This document shows positions 1-9,306 of a stretch of 32,365 bases of DNA, in pieces. Location of the stretch: assembly GCA_030849065.1 (NCBI GenBank), contig JASAON010001457.1:1-32365 (forward strand). Direction: 5' to 3'. Position numbers and translations under genes: made by a program. The stretch is from Jaenimonas drosophilae. Taxonomy: Eukaryota; Euglenozoa; Kinetoplastea; Trypanosomatida; Trypanosomatidae. The first letter of the stretch is position 1. The number at the start of each line of letters is the position of its first letter. The notes beneath the pieces were generated by a model, which saw only the letters and a list, made by a program, of their open reading frames with translations, was not told where the DNA came from and made no database searches.

Positions 1-2
1 AG

Positions 3-56
3 GACGCCACCGTCGAGGAGGAGGGTGAGATGGATGAGGAGGATGAGGCCTACTAA
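3..56 (+). CDS. beta-tubulin, C-terminal end only (partial, cut by window start)
   Basis: The first complete codons read DATVEEEGEMDEEDEAY followed by TAA. This is the acidic C-terminal tail of beta-tubulin: the DAT(V/I)EEEGE core and a terminal tyrosine are typical of kinetoplastid beta-tubulins. Beta-tubulin pairs with alpha-tubulin to form the subpellicular, spindle and axonemal microtubules; the acidic tail is the site of polyglutamylation and the terminal Tyr can be removed and restored. Only 17 residues plus the stop are present, so the GTPase body lies outside the window. I cannot tell whether this is a single copy or the last copy of a tubulin array. The MDEED segment is slightly unlike the commoner FDEEE/YEEEE endings, which may mark an isotype. 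Confidence 0.9.
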   Translation, partial: DATVEEEGEMDEEDEAY

Positions 57-655
57 AAGGCAGCGTGCGTATGTGTGTGTGTGCGCGTAGATTCCGTTCT
101 GTACTGATTTTGGTTTTTGTTGTTTCATTGTTGGCATGATGGTCGCGGTGTCGTGCGGACGATGTTTTGGTTACTGATGACAGGGTGTGCTCGTTGCCAA
201 CAGAGGCAATGTGTGTGGCCCGTGTATGTGTACGAGTGTGATGTACCTGGTGAAGAAAAAGAACGTGTTGGTGTGCTGCCTTGTGTAGGTGTGCATGGAG
301 CTGTGTGGGATTGAGGGCTGCGTGTTGCTGTGCGGATTCCTTCCTTCTTCCCTACTGATTGTGTCTCTTAATGAAGGACGTAGTGGAGAGCTCGATTACG
401 GTACGTAGCCCTGCTCCCTCACGCACGAATCGCGTGCGATTGAGTACATTGTGAAGACGTTGTGTCTTGGGGCAATATTAAGCCTCTAGAAGGCAAAACA
501 CGTACAACAATTGGCGTTTACCACCCGTGGTGGTTCATTGTGACGTGGTGTGATCGCAGATAGTTCTGTTCGTGCTCTGCTTCCACTCTTGCATCATTTA
601 GAGGTACTTGAACCACTGTGACGGTGGTGCGTACGAACGTTTGGTTTCTATACGC
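57..655. other. intergenic: beta-tubulin 3' flank and CEP164-like 5' leader
   Basis: No convincing gene. It holds a short TG run near 70-85, two overlapping 6-bp inverted repeats at 422-441, and the spliced-leader acceptor candidate at 600-601. The 65-codon ORF at 117-314 has no protein-like features. A weaker pyrimidine tract lies at 331-368. Confidence 0.7.
564..601 (+). promoter_or_regulatory. spliced-leader trans-splice acceptor for the CEP164-like gene
   Basis: A pyrimidine-rich tract runs to an AG at 600-601, 54 bases before the ATG at 656. That ATG is the first one after the AG, which supports the chosen start. Confidence 0.6.
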
Positions 656-3600
656 ATGAGCCAGCTACAACTGCTGAAGCGGGAGTCGCAGGTGGAGGTC
701 CCTGCCACGGGTGAAAAGTACGTGGCGGAGGATGGCACCGTGTCACAGGTGCTCGATGATACCGCGAGCCCCGATTATGAGCCCACGGAGGCGGAGATTA
801 CGGAGTTTGCCGAGTGGATTGGCATGAAGCTCCCCGAGGACCAGCCGTACCTCTGGATGGCACGTGAGGCACTCAAGACGCCCCTCCCAAAGGAATGGCG
901 GCCATGCCGTACCGAGGAAGACGAGGTGTACTACTTCAACTTCAAGACGGGTGATAGCCAGTGGGAGCACCCACTCGATGACCAGTTCCGCCAACGCTTT
1001 GCCAAGGAGAAGGAGCGGGTCCAGAAGGGTGGGGCGTTGGCGGCGGCGGCGGCGGCAACACGACGGAGCCAAGATCGCGTCATCATGACGGCCTCTGGGG
1101 TGCTTCGTGTGGATGGGTCGGGCACCACACAACCAGCATCCACCACCACCACCACCGCCACAACAACAACAACACCAACAACAACGGCAGCCGCACCGGC
1201 GAAGTCGGCAGTGGCGAGCAAGTCTCCAGGGACTTCGGTAGAGGACGGCGCGCCAACGAGCGGCAGTCTCAGCAGCCTCATGAGCACCACCAACGGAGCT
1301 GCTGGACGTCAGTTAGCACCTTCCATGTCGCGCGGGACGCCCAACACGAGTGCAGTGGCTGGCGCCGCCACGGGTTCATCCGTCAGCGCCAACAACAACA
1401 ACAACAACAACAACATGCGCATCCTCTCCGAGGCGGAGCGCAACCTCGAGTCGCGTATTCACGCAGAGATGCAGAAGGAGTTCGAGGTTGAGCAGGCCAC
1501 ACGCTCGGAAGAACAGGCACGAAAGCTGGCGGAGCTTCGTGCGCTGCACAACAAGGACCTTTCGGAGCTCCGTGCGGTGCATGAGAAACGTCTGGAGGTG
1601 ATTCAGTCTGAGCTGGAGGGCTCCATGCGTAGCGCTGCGACAGAGATGCGTCGTCGGTGCGACGATGCTTTTCGTCCTCGCTTCGATGAACTGCAGCAGC
1701 AAACCAATCAGAGTCAAGGTCAGCTCAATGAGATGGAGGCGGCCTACGAACGCGCTGGGGGAGCGGCACGCTCCGTCATCATTGCCAAGGCCGAGGATGA
1801 CCTTAAGAAGGAGCTCAAGCGTGTGGAGGAGGATGTGCGACGACGTCAGGTCATCAAGCAGAAGGAGTTGCAGCAACGTTTTCTTGAGACCAAGACGTTG
1901 ATGGAGGAGTCCTCCAAGACCGCCCTCGTTGACGCGCGCACGGCCCTTGAGAAGACCTTCTACCAACATGAGATGGAGGCGGCCAAGACGACGGAGGCCC
2001 GTCGCAAGGCCCTCGAGACGCAGAAGAAGAAGCTGGAGCAGGACCTCAGCGCCAACAAGGCACAGCTTGCCGCTGCCGCTGCTGCCCCGCCACGTGCCTC
2101 CTCCTCCTCCGCATCCGCGGTTGGTAGTACCCCCACACCGGCACCTCTTGATGCCAGCACGTTGCCAGAGGTGCAGGAGATTCAGCGACGGCAACGGAAG
2201 CTGAGTGAGGAGATTGCGGCCCAATCCACCCGGGACGTGGCGGCCATTGAACGGGAGACGGAGAACCGCCTCACGGCACTCCGCGCAGAGTACGCCAAGG
2301 CTGCCGCTGCTGCCAAGACGTCTTCGCTGAATACCTCAGTCAGCAGCTCCACCACCGCGGGTGGCAGCCCAACGACCCCCTTTGCCCAGCACCTTCGGGC
2401 GCTGAAGTCGAGATACAACGCCAAGAAGGCGGAGCAGCTGAGGGCCCTCGGAGAGGATCGCGACCGACAGCTCTCCAGCATCCGCCGACCAAGTGCCACG
2501 GCATCCACGGCGAGCAACAGCGCAGATGGAGCTGAAGGTGGCTCACCACTTCAGCTCCTCCAGCAGAAGCATGATGCTGAGCTGGCGGAGAAGAAGGCCT
2601 TCTACAAATCCGTGCGGGAGCAGGTTGGGCAGCAGCTGCGGTCTGAGCTGGAGGACTCCGCCTCCATTAGCCAATCCATTGCACGTGCCGTTGAGCATGA
2701 TATGGCCGCCTACACGCAGGAGGTGGCGGCCCGTCATGCCCGTCTGGCGGCAGAGATGGAACAGAAGCGTGCCAAGGCGCTGGAGGAGCACCGCATTGCC
2801 CGACAAAACTACGACAAGCGTGTGGAGCTGGAGAAGCAGCGCCGAAGGGATGATGAAGAGGATGCCATGGAGTCCATGATGGAGGGTATTATCGCGGACG
2901 CGGTTGCTGACGTACGTCGCACGGGAGAAGCCCAGACGGAGGCGATGCTGGCAACACGCAGGAAGGCAGCAACGATGGCGGAGGCGGCGGTGCGCGCGGA
3001 GGTGGATGCCTCCATGACCGCCCTCGAGGCAGCGGAGCACAAGAAGATGGATCTTGAAGTAGAAGCGTCACGTGCGGCATCTGCCGCAACGAGCGCGGCT
3101 GCGGCCAGTGAGGCGGGTGCTCGCCAGGCAGAGGAGTTGGCACGCCGTCGTTGCGACATGGACCAACAGCGCCGTGTGCAGGAGGAGGAGGTGCGGTCAT
3201 TGCAATCGCAGCTCCGTCAACGGGAGGAGCGGCTGCGGGACATCATGCGCGAGAAGGTTGAGGCCCAGACACAAGCTCAAGCCGCAGTGCCTGTCGCGGG
3301 CACCTACACACCTCCTCCTGCTCCTGCAGCAGCATCTCCTGGTGCTGCGGTGGAGCGAACCATCATTGTTGTTCCACGCAAGGTACAACCCCCGCGCTCA
3401 CTCGTCCGTGCCGATCACCAACAACGCCTGCAACGCTTGGAGATGTCGTACCAGGCAGAGGTCGAGCGTCTTCGTGCGCTTCCACCGCCAGCGGCCGAGA
3501 TGCCGCTGCAACACTCCTCCATCATCAACGGGACGAGCCCCATACACCCTAGCCACACATCATCGAACCCGGCGGTGGTGGTTGAGGTGGGTGGTGGCGG

Positions 3601-4213
3601 CGGCAGCCCTGTTGCCACGTCGCACGCCATAACAACAACAACAACCACAGCTCCGCCAGCCACACGGGCCGAGGCGCTGAATTTCTCTGCTGATGACGCA
3701 CGACGTTATTGGAAGCAGCAACAGCAGGCGATGCAACAGACGCAGCAGAACCTCCTCGCTGCACGTGAGGAGTGGAGTCAAGACGTGTGGTACCTACAAC
3801 AACAGCAGCAGCAGCAGCAACAAGTGCAACTGCAGCAGAGCTACCGTCAGAGCTCTCCCGTGGCAACGGGCGGGAGCTATCCACGTCGTATGGCCACCCC
3901 ATCCTGTGGCTACGACCACCTCTCCGCCCCATCCACACTTACTACCAACACTTCTCCCCTCATTGCGTTGGTGGGGTCGCTGCACCAACGTCTGGATGCC
4001 CTCACGGAGGCCACCTCGCTGCTCCAGCGGTCATCGTCTGCGGGTGGGGGAGGAAGGCCATCGCGGCGCAGCGCCACGGCCAACGCCCGGGTACGCCATC
4101 ATCACCAAGATCCATCTTCGTTGCGCCATGCCAAGGCTGGGATGGTGGAGCCGCGCTCATCGATGCCGAGCCTGACCAACAAGTGGAGGTCGCTCCTCTC
4201 CACCTACCGATGA
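656..4213 (+). CDS. CEP164: CEP164-like WW-domain coiled-coil protein (basal body / distal appendage)
   Basis: An 1185-residue protein. The open frame extends to a TTG at 608, but ATG 656 (MSQLQLLKRE) is the first ATG after the predicted acceptor. Residues about 40-125 match the conserved N-terminus of CEP164: a PTEAEI/EFAEWIG segment, a LWMAREAL segment, then a WW domain at about 76-110 with Trp81, Trp103 and Pro106 and the YYFNF core. In animals this region recruits TTBK2 at mother-centriole distal appendages, and trypanosomes have several CEP164 paralogues at the basal body, one (CEP164C) tied to flagellum length control. The rest is low-complexity spacer (Thr-rich about 160-200, Asn run about 245-252) and long coiled coil (about 254-480, 504-610 and 630-876), then a Gln run near 1050 and a Ser/Arg-rich end. 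Which paralogue this is cannot be told from sequence alone. Confidence 0.82.
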   Translation: MSQLQLLKRESQVEVPATGEKYVAEDGTVSQVLDDTASPDYEPTEAEITEFAEWIGMKLPEDQPYLWMAREALKTPLPKEWRPCRTEEDEVYYFNFKTGDSQWEHPLDDQFRQRFAKEKERVQKGGALAAAAAATRRSQDRVIMTASGVLRVDGSGTTQPASTTTTTATTTTTPTTTAAAPAKSAVASKSPGTSVEDGAPTSGSLSSLMSTTNGAAGRQLAPSMSRGTPNTSAVAGAATGSSVSANNNNNNNNMRILSEAERNLESRIHAEMQKEFEVEQATRSEEQARKLAELRALHNKDLSELRAVHEKRLEVIQSELEGSMRSAATEMRRRCDDAFRPRFDELQQQTNQSQGQLNEMEAAYERAGGAARSVIIAKAEDDLKKELKRVEEDVRRRQVIKQKELQQRFLETKTLMEESSKTALVDARTALEKTFYQHEMEAAKTTEARRKALETQKKKLEQDLSANKAQLAAAAAAPPRASSSSASAVGSTPTPAPLDASTLPEVQEIQRRQRKLSEEIAAQSTRDVAAIERETENRLTALRAEYAKAAAAAKTSSLNTSVSSSTTAGGSPTTPFAQHLRALKSRYNAKKAEQLRALGEDRDRQLSSIRRPSATASTASNSADGAEGGSPLQLLQQKHDAELAEKKAFYKSVREQVGQQLRSELEDSASISQSIARAVEHDMAAYTQEVAARHARLAAEMEQKRAKALEEHRIARQNYDKRVELEKQRRRDDEEDAMESMMEGIIADAVADVRRTGEAQTEAMLATRRKAATMAEAAVRAEVDASMTALEAAEHKKMDLEVEASRAASAATSAAAASEAGARQAEELARRRCDMDQQRRVQEEEVRSLQSQLRQREERLRDIMREKVEAQTQAQAAVPVAGTYTPPPAPAAASPGAAVERTIIVVPRKVQPPRSLVRADHQQRLQRLEMSYQAEVERLRALPPPAAEMPLQHSSIINGTSPIHPSHTSSNPAVVVEVGGGGGSPVATSHAITTTTTTAPPATRAEALNFSADDARRYWKQQQQAMQQTQQNLLAAREEWSQDVWYLQQQQQQQQQVQLQQSYRQSSPVATGGSYPRRMATPSCGYDHLSAPSTLTTNTSPLIALVGSLHQRLDALTEATSLLQRSSSAGGGGRPSRRSATANARVRHHHQDPSSLRHAKAGMVEPRSSMPSLTNKWRSLLSTYR

Positions 4214-4385
4214 TGACGAATGAATCGTTGTTCGCACACACCACGAGAGTATCATGTTCCATGTCATGACACAATGCCTGATTGTGTTGTGTGTTGTTTG
4301 CCATGGTAAGCCACACACATCTTCTTCTTCTCCCCTTGTCATAATCTTCTTCCTTCATCAAGTTCTTTACGTGGCCCAGGTGGCG

Positions 4386-4403
4386 TTCTCTCCTTCCCCC
4401 CAG
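4386..4403 (+). promoter_or_regulatory. spliced-leader acceptor for TRM61
   Basis: A pure pyrimidine tract ends in CAG at 4401-4403. It is followed by a CA-rich leader (4438-4460) and the ATG at 4498. The short interval 4214-4497 between genes otherwise holds only pyrimidine-rich and CA-rich sequence. Confidence 0.6.
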
Positions 4404-4497
4404 CGAACACCCGTAGCCGCCAACGCCCCTCACACCTTACACACACACACAAGACACACTCACGTACATATATACCACCACCCACCCCTCTGCGTGA

Positions 4498-5589
4498 ATG
4501 CTTGCCCCACGCGGGGCCATTGCCAAGGACGGTGACGTGGTCCTCCTCTACCGTGGTCATGGCGATATTACCCCACTCCAACTCACCGCAGGCGAGGTGC
4601 TCCACTGCCGCGAGGGGAAGTTCTCCCACAATGACCTCATTGGCCAGCCTCTGGGCCACTATGTGGCGGGTCGGAGCAACCGACGTGATGACCCCTCCAC
4701 CCCGTCCATCTTGATGCTGCAAATGAGTGCTGACCTCTGGACCCAGGCGGTGCCACACCGCACGCAGATCATCTACGACACAGACATCGCCGTCATCATC
4801 TTCAATCTCCGTCTCCAGCCTGGCAAGGTTGTCATTGAGGCAGGCACCGGGAGTGGCAGCCTCACGCACGCACTCGCCAAGACGGTGGCACCGACCGGGC
4901 GGGTCGTGTCGTGCGATTTTCATCGCGCGAGGTGCCTCGCCGCGCGGGAGGAGTTTCGTCGCCACGGCTTGACGCCATCGTTGGTGTGCAGCCGATGGAG
5001 AGATGTCTGTACCACCAACACAGAGGAGGAGGAGGAGGTCCACGTGATGGGTAGTGCAACCTCGTCCTCTCCCGCGTTGGAGGGTGACAACAACGACAAC
5101 ATGAGCAAGAACAACGTCAATGATGATGATGATGTGGAGAGCTGGACGGAGCCACGCACGGGCTTTGGTATGCCCGCGAGCTCCGCCGATGCCGTCTTCT
5201 TGGATGTTCCCGCGCCGTGGGCCGCCATTGACAACGTTCGCCACGTCCTCCGTGAAGGTGGCATGTTATGCACCTTCTCTCCATGCATTGAGCAGGTGCA
5301 GCGTACCGTTGACGCACTACGAACGGAGCCCTACGACTTCATTGACGTGCGTACTGTGGAGGCACTCACGCAAGATTTTTCCCCGGCCTACCGCAAACGC
5401 AGCCGCAGTGCCGCCACTGAGGAAGATGCAACTACGACAGCATGTGTACGTGGAGGTGGTGGACGGCTGCTCTTCCAACCCAACGTCGTGTCCAAGGGCC
5501 ACAGCGCCTACCTGACCTTCTGCCGTCGTCGTCGCGGGGCAGAAGACGCGTCATCCACGACGAAGAAGGCAGATACAAAGGAGGACTAG
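4498..5589 (+). CDS. TRM61: tRNA (adenine-58-N1)-methyltransferase catalytic subunit TRM61 (GCD14/TRMT61A)
   Basis: A 363-residue protein that should methylate A58 of the tRNA T-loop from SAM, in a heterotetramer with the non-catalytic partner TRM6, which stabilises initiator tRNA-Met. The N-terminal beta domain (about 10-60, GHGDI, DLIGQPLG) precedes the family signature at 80-97 (LWTQAVPHRTQIIYDTDIA). SAM-binding motif I is EAGTGSGS at 114-121. The catalytic region LDVPAPW has Asp236 and is followed by FSPCIEQVQRT at 260-270, both diagnostic of TRMT61A. An acidic/Asn-rich insert (about 172-221) sits between the SAM-binding half and the catalytic loop; the human and yeast enzymes lack such an insert as I remember them. 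The C-terminus (about 300-363) is a basic low-complexity extension. No key residue is missing, so the gene looks functional. Confidence 0.93.
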   Translation: MLAPRGAIAKDGDVVLLYRGHGDITPLQLTAGEVLHCREGKFSHNDLIGQPLGHYVAGRSNRRDDPSTPSILMLQMSADLWTQAVPHRTQIIYDTDIAVIIFNLRLQPGKVVIEAGTGSGSLTHALAKTVAPTGRVVSCDFHRARCLAAREEFRRHGLTPSLVCSRWRDVCTTNTEEEEEVHVMGSATSSSPALEGDNNDNMSKNNVNDDDDVESWTEPRTGFGMPASSADAVFLDVPAPWAAIDNVRHVLREGGMLCTFSPCIEQVQRTVDALRTEPYDFIDVRTVEALTQDFSPAYRKRSRSAATEEDATTTACVRGGGGRLLFQPNVVSKGHSAYLTFCRRRRGAEDASSTTKKADTKED

Positions 5590-5843
5590 GTGAAGCCGCG
5601 CTGCTACATTCCGTGTGGCGGGTGTGATGGTTGGCTGTGGCTTGTTTCAATCCCGATTAAAGCAAGTAGGTGCACCTCGTTGATGTGTGTTGTACCTTCA
5701 CTCGCACGTGTGTGTGTGTGTGGAGATGAATACCGTCGTCGTTGTCATATCACCGCTTCGTAAAGACACTCTTCTCTCTGCACATGCATTTTCTGACCTG
5801 GTTAATTAGAGGATGTTGTTGGTTGTAGATGCTGCATGAGCCA

Positions 5844-5879
5844 CTTCTCTCCTTTTTCTTTTCTCTTCTTCTTGTGTAG
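5844..5879 (+). promoter_or_regulatory. spliced-leader acceptor for RFT1
   Basis: One of the strongest pyrimidine tracts in the window, about 30 bases of almost only C and T, ends at AG 5878-5879. It would give a leader of about 308 bases containing the TAGTG and CA repeats. Confidence 0.65.
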
Positions 5880-6110
5880 TTCCACGACCTTGGCAACACT
5901 TGTACTCCCCCTCCCCTTCCCTACTGTACGCGCAACACAAAACCAGCAATCAGCACCATCAAACATTCTTGTTGGTGGGTTGGTGAGTGTGGTTAATCCT
6001 TGTTAGTGGACACGAAACTCCTTCTCTCAATCCGGCATCGTGAGTGAGGCACAACGGCTGTTGTATTGGGCTGTGCTCTCTGACACACACACACACATAC
6101 GTGCTTCCTG

Positions 6111-6134
6111 TAGTGTAGTGTAGTGTAGTGTAGT
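6111..6134 (+). repeat. pentanucleotide tandem repeat (TAGTG)4 plus TAGT
   Basis: Four perfect TAGTG units plus a partial fifth lie in the predicted RFT1 5' leader, about 55 bases before the ATG. It is the only pentanucleotide repeat noticed in a window dominated by di- and trinucleotide repeats. Confidence 0.9.
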
Positions 6135-6187
6135 CTACTGTACATACCCACATTGACACACACACACACACACACGTACAATACGAC

Positions 6188-8350
6188 ATGGTTAACTTCA
6201 AGTCGCAGCTCGTCAAGGCCTTGGCCACAAGCCTTCTCTTGAAGCTGCTGACCTTCGCCCTCAGCACCTACATCACCCGCAGGCTACTCCCTAGTTCCTC
6301 TGGGGTGGGCTATGAATTCATTGTGTACGTGGATGCCGTCCTCTTCGTGGGCCGTGAGGCCATTCGCAACATCGTCTCCAAGTACCCGATGGAGCGTGAG
6401 GACAGTTTAAACCCCGACCTCATCACCCACTACGTGTACTACGCCATGATGACTGCCCGCATGAAGTACAATGGGCGGCGTGTGCAGGAGATCATCTCCC
6501 TCTCCATGCTTGTCATCCCACTCTGCGTCGTGATTATGGCCGCGCTCGAGGTGCTGCAGCTCTCGGGGCTCCCGTTCCTGCCCTCACTCAGCCGCTCCGC
6601 TTCCCTGTCCACGTCCTACCCGGGCGTGGCGGAGGCTTCCATCGTGGCGAGCGTCCTCCTCACCGCCGCGGCCGAGCCGATGCTCAATCTGTTTCAGCTC
6701 CTAGACCTCTACCACATCGTCCTCACCGCGGAGTATGTCGCCCTGGCGGTGCGCCTTCTCGTCATCCTGTTCTTCGTTGTGATGGAACCCCACCGCGAAG
6801 CCATCACTCTGACGGATCTGCGCATGATATACGCCCTCGGGCACATGGCGAGCGCCGTGGCACTCCTCCTCTTCTGCTTCATCATCTCCACCGCCGCCTG
6901 GCCCATGCGCCAGCTCATTCAGCGGGGTGACGACCTGGCCGAGATCCGCGCCGTCGCTCTCGAGCGCGCCTACGGCCCCGCCGCCAGCCGCCACCGCGCC
7001 TTCCGGCCACAGCGATGGACCTACCCCTACTCCGTCTGTGCCGTCAAGGCCGCCGCTGCGGGCCTACAACGCCACGCACCCATGGCCAAGGCCTTGTGGC
7101 GGGAGAGCTTGTTGCGTCTGGTTCTGACGGAAGCGGAGAGCTTCAGCCTTACTAGCATGACGAGCCTCACCGCACGGGGCTACTACCAGCTCATCACCAA
7201 CCTTGGCTCCATGGTGGCGCGGCTCGTCTTCCGGGTGTGGGAGAATGCGTGCACGGTGCGATGGAGCCGAGATGTCGTGGAGGGCGAGCACCAGCGCGCG
7301 GCAGACCTGCTTCGCACCATGTTGCGTCTGGCTGTGGTGCTGAGCTACGGCATTGTTCTGGTAGGGCCACCAGCGGCACCTCTCCTACTCAGCCAGCTGT
7401 ACACGTCGCAGTGGGCGCTTCCTGGTGTGGTGGGGGCGCTTCAGCTCTACTGCTACCTCCTCCCCATCATGGCCCTCAATGGCTTGTTGGAGGCCTATCA
7501 TCGCGCCGTGGCCACTCCACGCACCATGAAGACGATGCACTCCATCATGTTGGCCCAATCCATCCTCTACGCCGGGGCATGCTACGGAGTACTGACGGAG
7601 GCTGGCCTCTCGAGTAGTGAGCGTGTTCTGCACGCAGCGTCAACGATGTTGCGCAGCCTCTGGGGTACGGGTGAGGGCGAGGAAGATCCCAACGCCCCCG
7701 TCCTATCTACAGATGGCCAGTGTGTGCTGCAGCACCCGCAAGAGGATCGTGCCGCCGGCCATGCCGTGGAGGTGCTCATCGTCCTTAACATGATTAATCT
7801 CCTCCTGCGCTCCATTGTGGCGGCGGTCTTGCTGGTACGGGCGCAGGCAGAGCATCAGTCAACGAGCTACGCCACCGCGGTTGCTGCGCATGACGCAAAG
7901 CTGAAGGCCATCACTACGAAGGCCGAGGGCGACGGGGAGGAAGGAGAAGATCTGCTGGAGGAGGAGGAGGGTGAGGTGGTGGCACCCACAGCTCCCATCG
8001 TGTTGCGTCTGAGCGACATCATCACCGGTGCTGTCGATGTACGCACGATGCCCTACCTTGTTGCGCTGCATGCGCTCGCCTTGTGGTACGCCCCGTCTAC
8101 CGTGCCCGAGCTTGGCGCTCTGACGGCCCTCTTCGTTCTGACGGCCATGTCTAGCGCGGATGTGCGGGCAATGCTGCGGTCCTTCCTCGCACGTTCCCCC
8201 ACCCCGGCAGCGGCTGCCCCACCACTTCCCACTGGTGATGCAGCAGCACAGCCAGCAACAACAGCAACAAGTCTGACAGTGGGGAAGAAGGTGCTCAAGC
8301 CACGGTTTGCGGCACAAAAGTCATCTGCACGTGCAAAGAAGAAGGCCTGA
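6188..8350 (+). CDS. RFT1: RFT1 family ER membrane protein (N-glycosylation)
   Basis: A 720-residue polytopic membrane protein. The N-terminus (about 8-65) matches RFT1: a SLLLKLLTFALSTYITR helix, then a segment ending VLFVGREAIRNI. RFT1 acts in the ER in N-glycan biosynthesis; it was proposed to flip Man5GlcNAc2-PP-dolichol, but work in yeast and T. brucei argues it is needed without being the flippase itself. Hydrophobic segments are spread along the chain, roughly ten to twelve. It is longer than human RFT1 (541 residues): an insert at about 475-520 (Ser/Glu/Gly-rich) and an acidic one at about 578-600 (GDGEEGEDLLEEEEGE) account for much of this. The C-terminal tail is basic and ends KKKA, which fits a KKXX dilysine ER-retrieval signal. 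ATG 6188 is preceded by a CA-rich leader. Confidence 0.9.
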   Translation: MVNFKSQLVKALATSLLLKLLTFALSTYITRRLLPSSSGVGYEFIVYVDAVLFVGREAIRNIVSKYPMEREDSLNPDLITHYVYYAMMTARMKYNGRRVQEIISLSMLVIPLCVVIMAALEVLQLSGLPFLPSLSRSASLSTSYPGVAEASIVASVLLTAAAEPMLNLFQLLDLYHIVLTAEYVALAVRLLVILFFVVMEPHREAITLTDLRMIYALGHMASAVALLLFCFIISTAAWPMRQLIQRGDDLAEIRAVALERAYGPAASRHRAFRPQRWTYPYSVCAVKAAAAGLQRHAPMAKALWRESLLRLVLTEAESFSLTSMTSLTARGYYQLITNLGSMVARLVFRVWENACTVRWSRDVVEGEHQRAADLLRTMLRLAVVLSYGIVLVGPPAAPLLLSQLYTSQWALPGVVGALQLYCYLLPIMALNGLLEAYHRAVATPRTMKTMHSIMLAQSILYAGACYGVLTEAGLSSSERVLHAASTMLRSLWGTGEGEEDPNAPVLSTDGQCVLQHPQEDRAAGHAVEVLIVLNMINLLLRSIVAAVLLVRAQAEHQSTSYATAVAAHDAKLKAITTKAEGDGEEGEDLLEEEEGEVVAPTAPIVLRLSDIITGAVDVRTMPYLVALHALALWYAPSTVPELGALTALFVLTAMSSADVRAMLRSFLARSPTPAAAAPPLPTGDAAAQPATTATSLTVGKKVLKPRFAAQKSSARAKKKA

Positions 8351-8906
8351 GAAACTACGACCACCACCACAACAACAACAACATCATCATCATCATCATC
8401 ATCATCATGGCTTCATCATTCTTGAAACAAAAAAACATTTTTCAGCCCCCAATCATCTTGCGTGGAGTTGTGATAGAGAGTCATCTTCACATCCAGCGCA
8501 CAGGGAGGACATGATGATGATCATGATGTTATGAAGACAACAACGGAGGACATATAGAACCCTCTCGCCAGGGAGGAGGACGGACCGACGACGAGCTTCG
8601 TATAGCAGCAGCAGTGTGGAGAAGCTGTGAAGTGGGAACAACACATCCCCCTTCTCTTCTTCATGAGCTCTGTATTGGCGTGTGTGTATCGTTTGGACGA
8701 CGTCCATGTGTGTGTGAGTCGAGTGGTAGCGGTCGTACAGCTGCACATGTTGCGTATTGTCTTTCATCACTCACCCCCTCTTGGTCATCCACCCACACGC
8801 ACATACGCGTAAACCCAGCTTGGCGCACTTTCCTTCCTTCTCGTTCTCTCTCCCCTCTCTTTCTTTTGTAAGAGCATTAATCATGGTGGATCCTTTTTGG
8901 CACTAA

Positions 8907-8999
8907 CCTCTTCCTTCCTCCTCCCCTCCCCCTGTTGCTCCTCCCCCTCCTCCTCTTCCCCTCCTCCTTCTCTTCGCCCGTGTGCGTGCTTGCCTCAAG
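8907..8999 (+). promoter_or_regulatory. possible alternative upstream spliced-leader acceptor for DLST
   Basis: The longest C/T tract in the window (8907-8977) is followed by an AG only at 8998-8999. If used, the DLST leader would be about 300 bases and include the uORF at 9141-9200. Confidence 0.4.
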
Positions 9000-9160
9000 G
9001 TTTTTGTTCGCTGGATCGGGGGTGGGGAGGGGAATCATTGACGCACAGAAGATTTTTGGTTGTCTCTGACACTTGATCACTTGTCCTGGTTTGTATCGCC
9101 GCACACTCTGTACTCCTCCTACACACGCACACACACACAAATGAGTTCGCCACTTGCCGC

Positions 9161-9187
9161 CTTCTCTCTCTCCTCATTCTCTTGCAG
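9161..9187 (+). promoter_or_regulatory. main spliced-leader acceptor for DLST
   Basis: A C/T tract ends in TTGCAG at 9182-9187. The first ATG downstream is 9307, the DLST start. Choosing this site removes the upstream ATG at 9141. Confidence 0.65.
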
Positions 9188-9306
9188 AAGCTATTACTAG
9201 CTTTCTTTTCTCTCCCACACACCTACATCTATCCTCTCGCGTACACACACGCACAGACACCCCCCCACACACACTCACCCCACAGACTCCTTTCACAGCC
9301 TCAGCC

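Larger units (their letters stand above)
5590..6187. other. intergenic: TRM61 3' flank and RFT1 5' leader
   Basis: No gene seen. It contains a TG run (about 5707-5722), a strong pyrimidine tract with acceptor at 5878-5879, a CA run (6083-6097), a pentanucleotide TAGTG repeat (6111-6134) and another CA run (6155-6176) just before the RFT1 start. Confidence 0.7.
8351..9306. other. intergenic: RFT1 3' flank and DLST 5' leader
   Basis: No convincing gene. An ATC microsatellite follows the RFT1 stop (8382-8408). A 70-base C/T tract lies at 8907-8977 with the next AG at 8998-8999, and a second tract ends at AG 9186-9187. Between the two acceptors is a 19-codon ORF (9141-9200). CA-rich leader sequence fills 9240-9298. 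Confidence 0.7.

Noticed and set aside
1376..2224. 282-codon open frame on the - strand within the CEP164-like gene
   Set aside because: Leu/Arg-rich antisense of coiled-coil codons; no start context and no protein-like domains.
4339..5244. 301-codon open frame on the - strand
   Set aside because: Overlaps TRM61 antisense and has no recognisable domain; all real genes are on the + strand.
8382..8408. Regular short repeats that could suggest a CRISPR array
   Set aside because: They are pure ATC microsatellites without spacers, in a eukaryotic genome.
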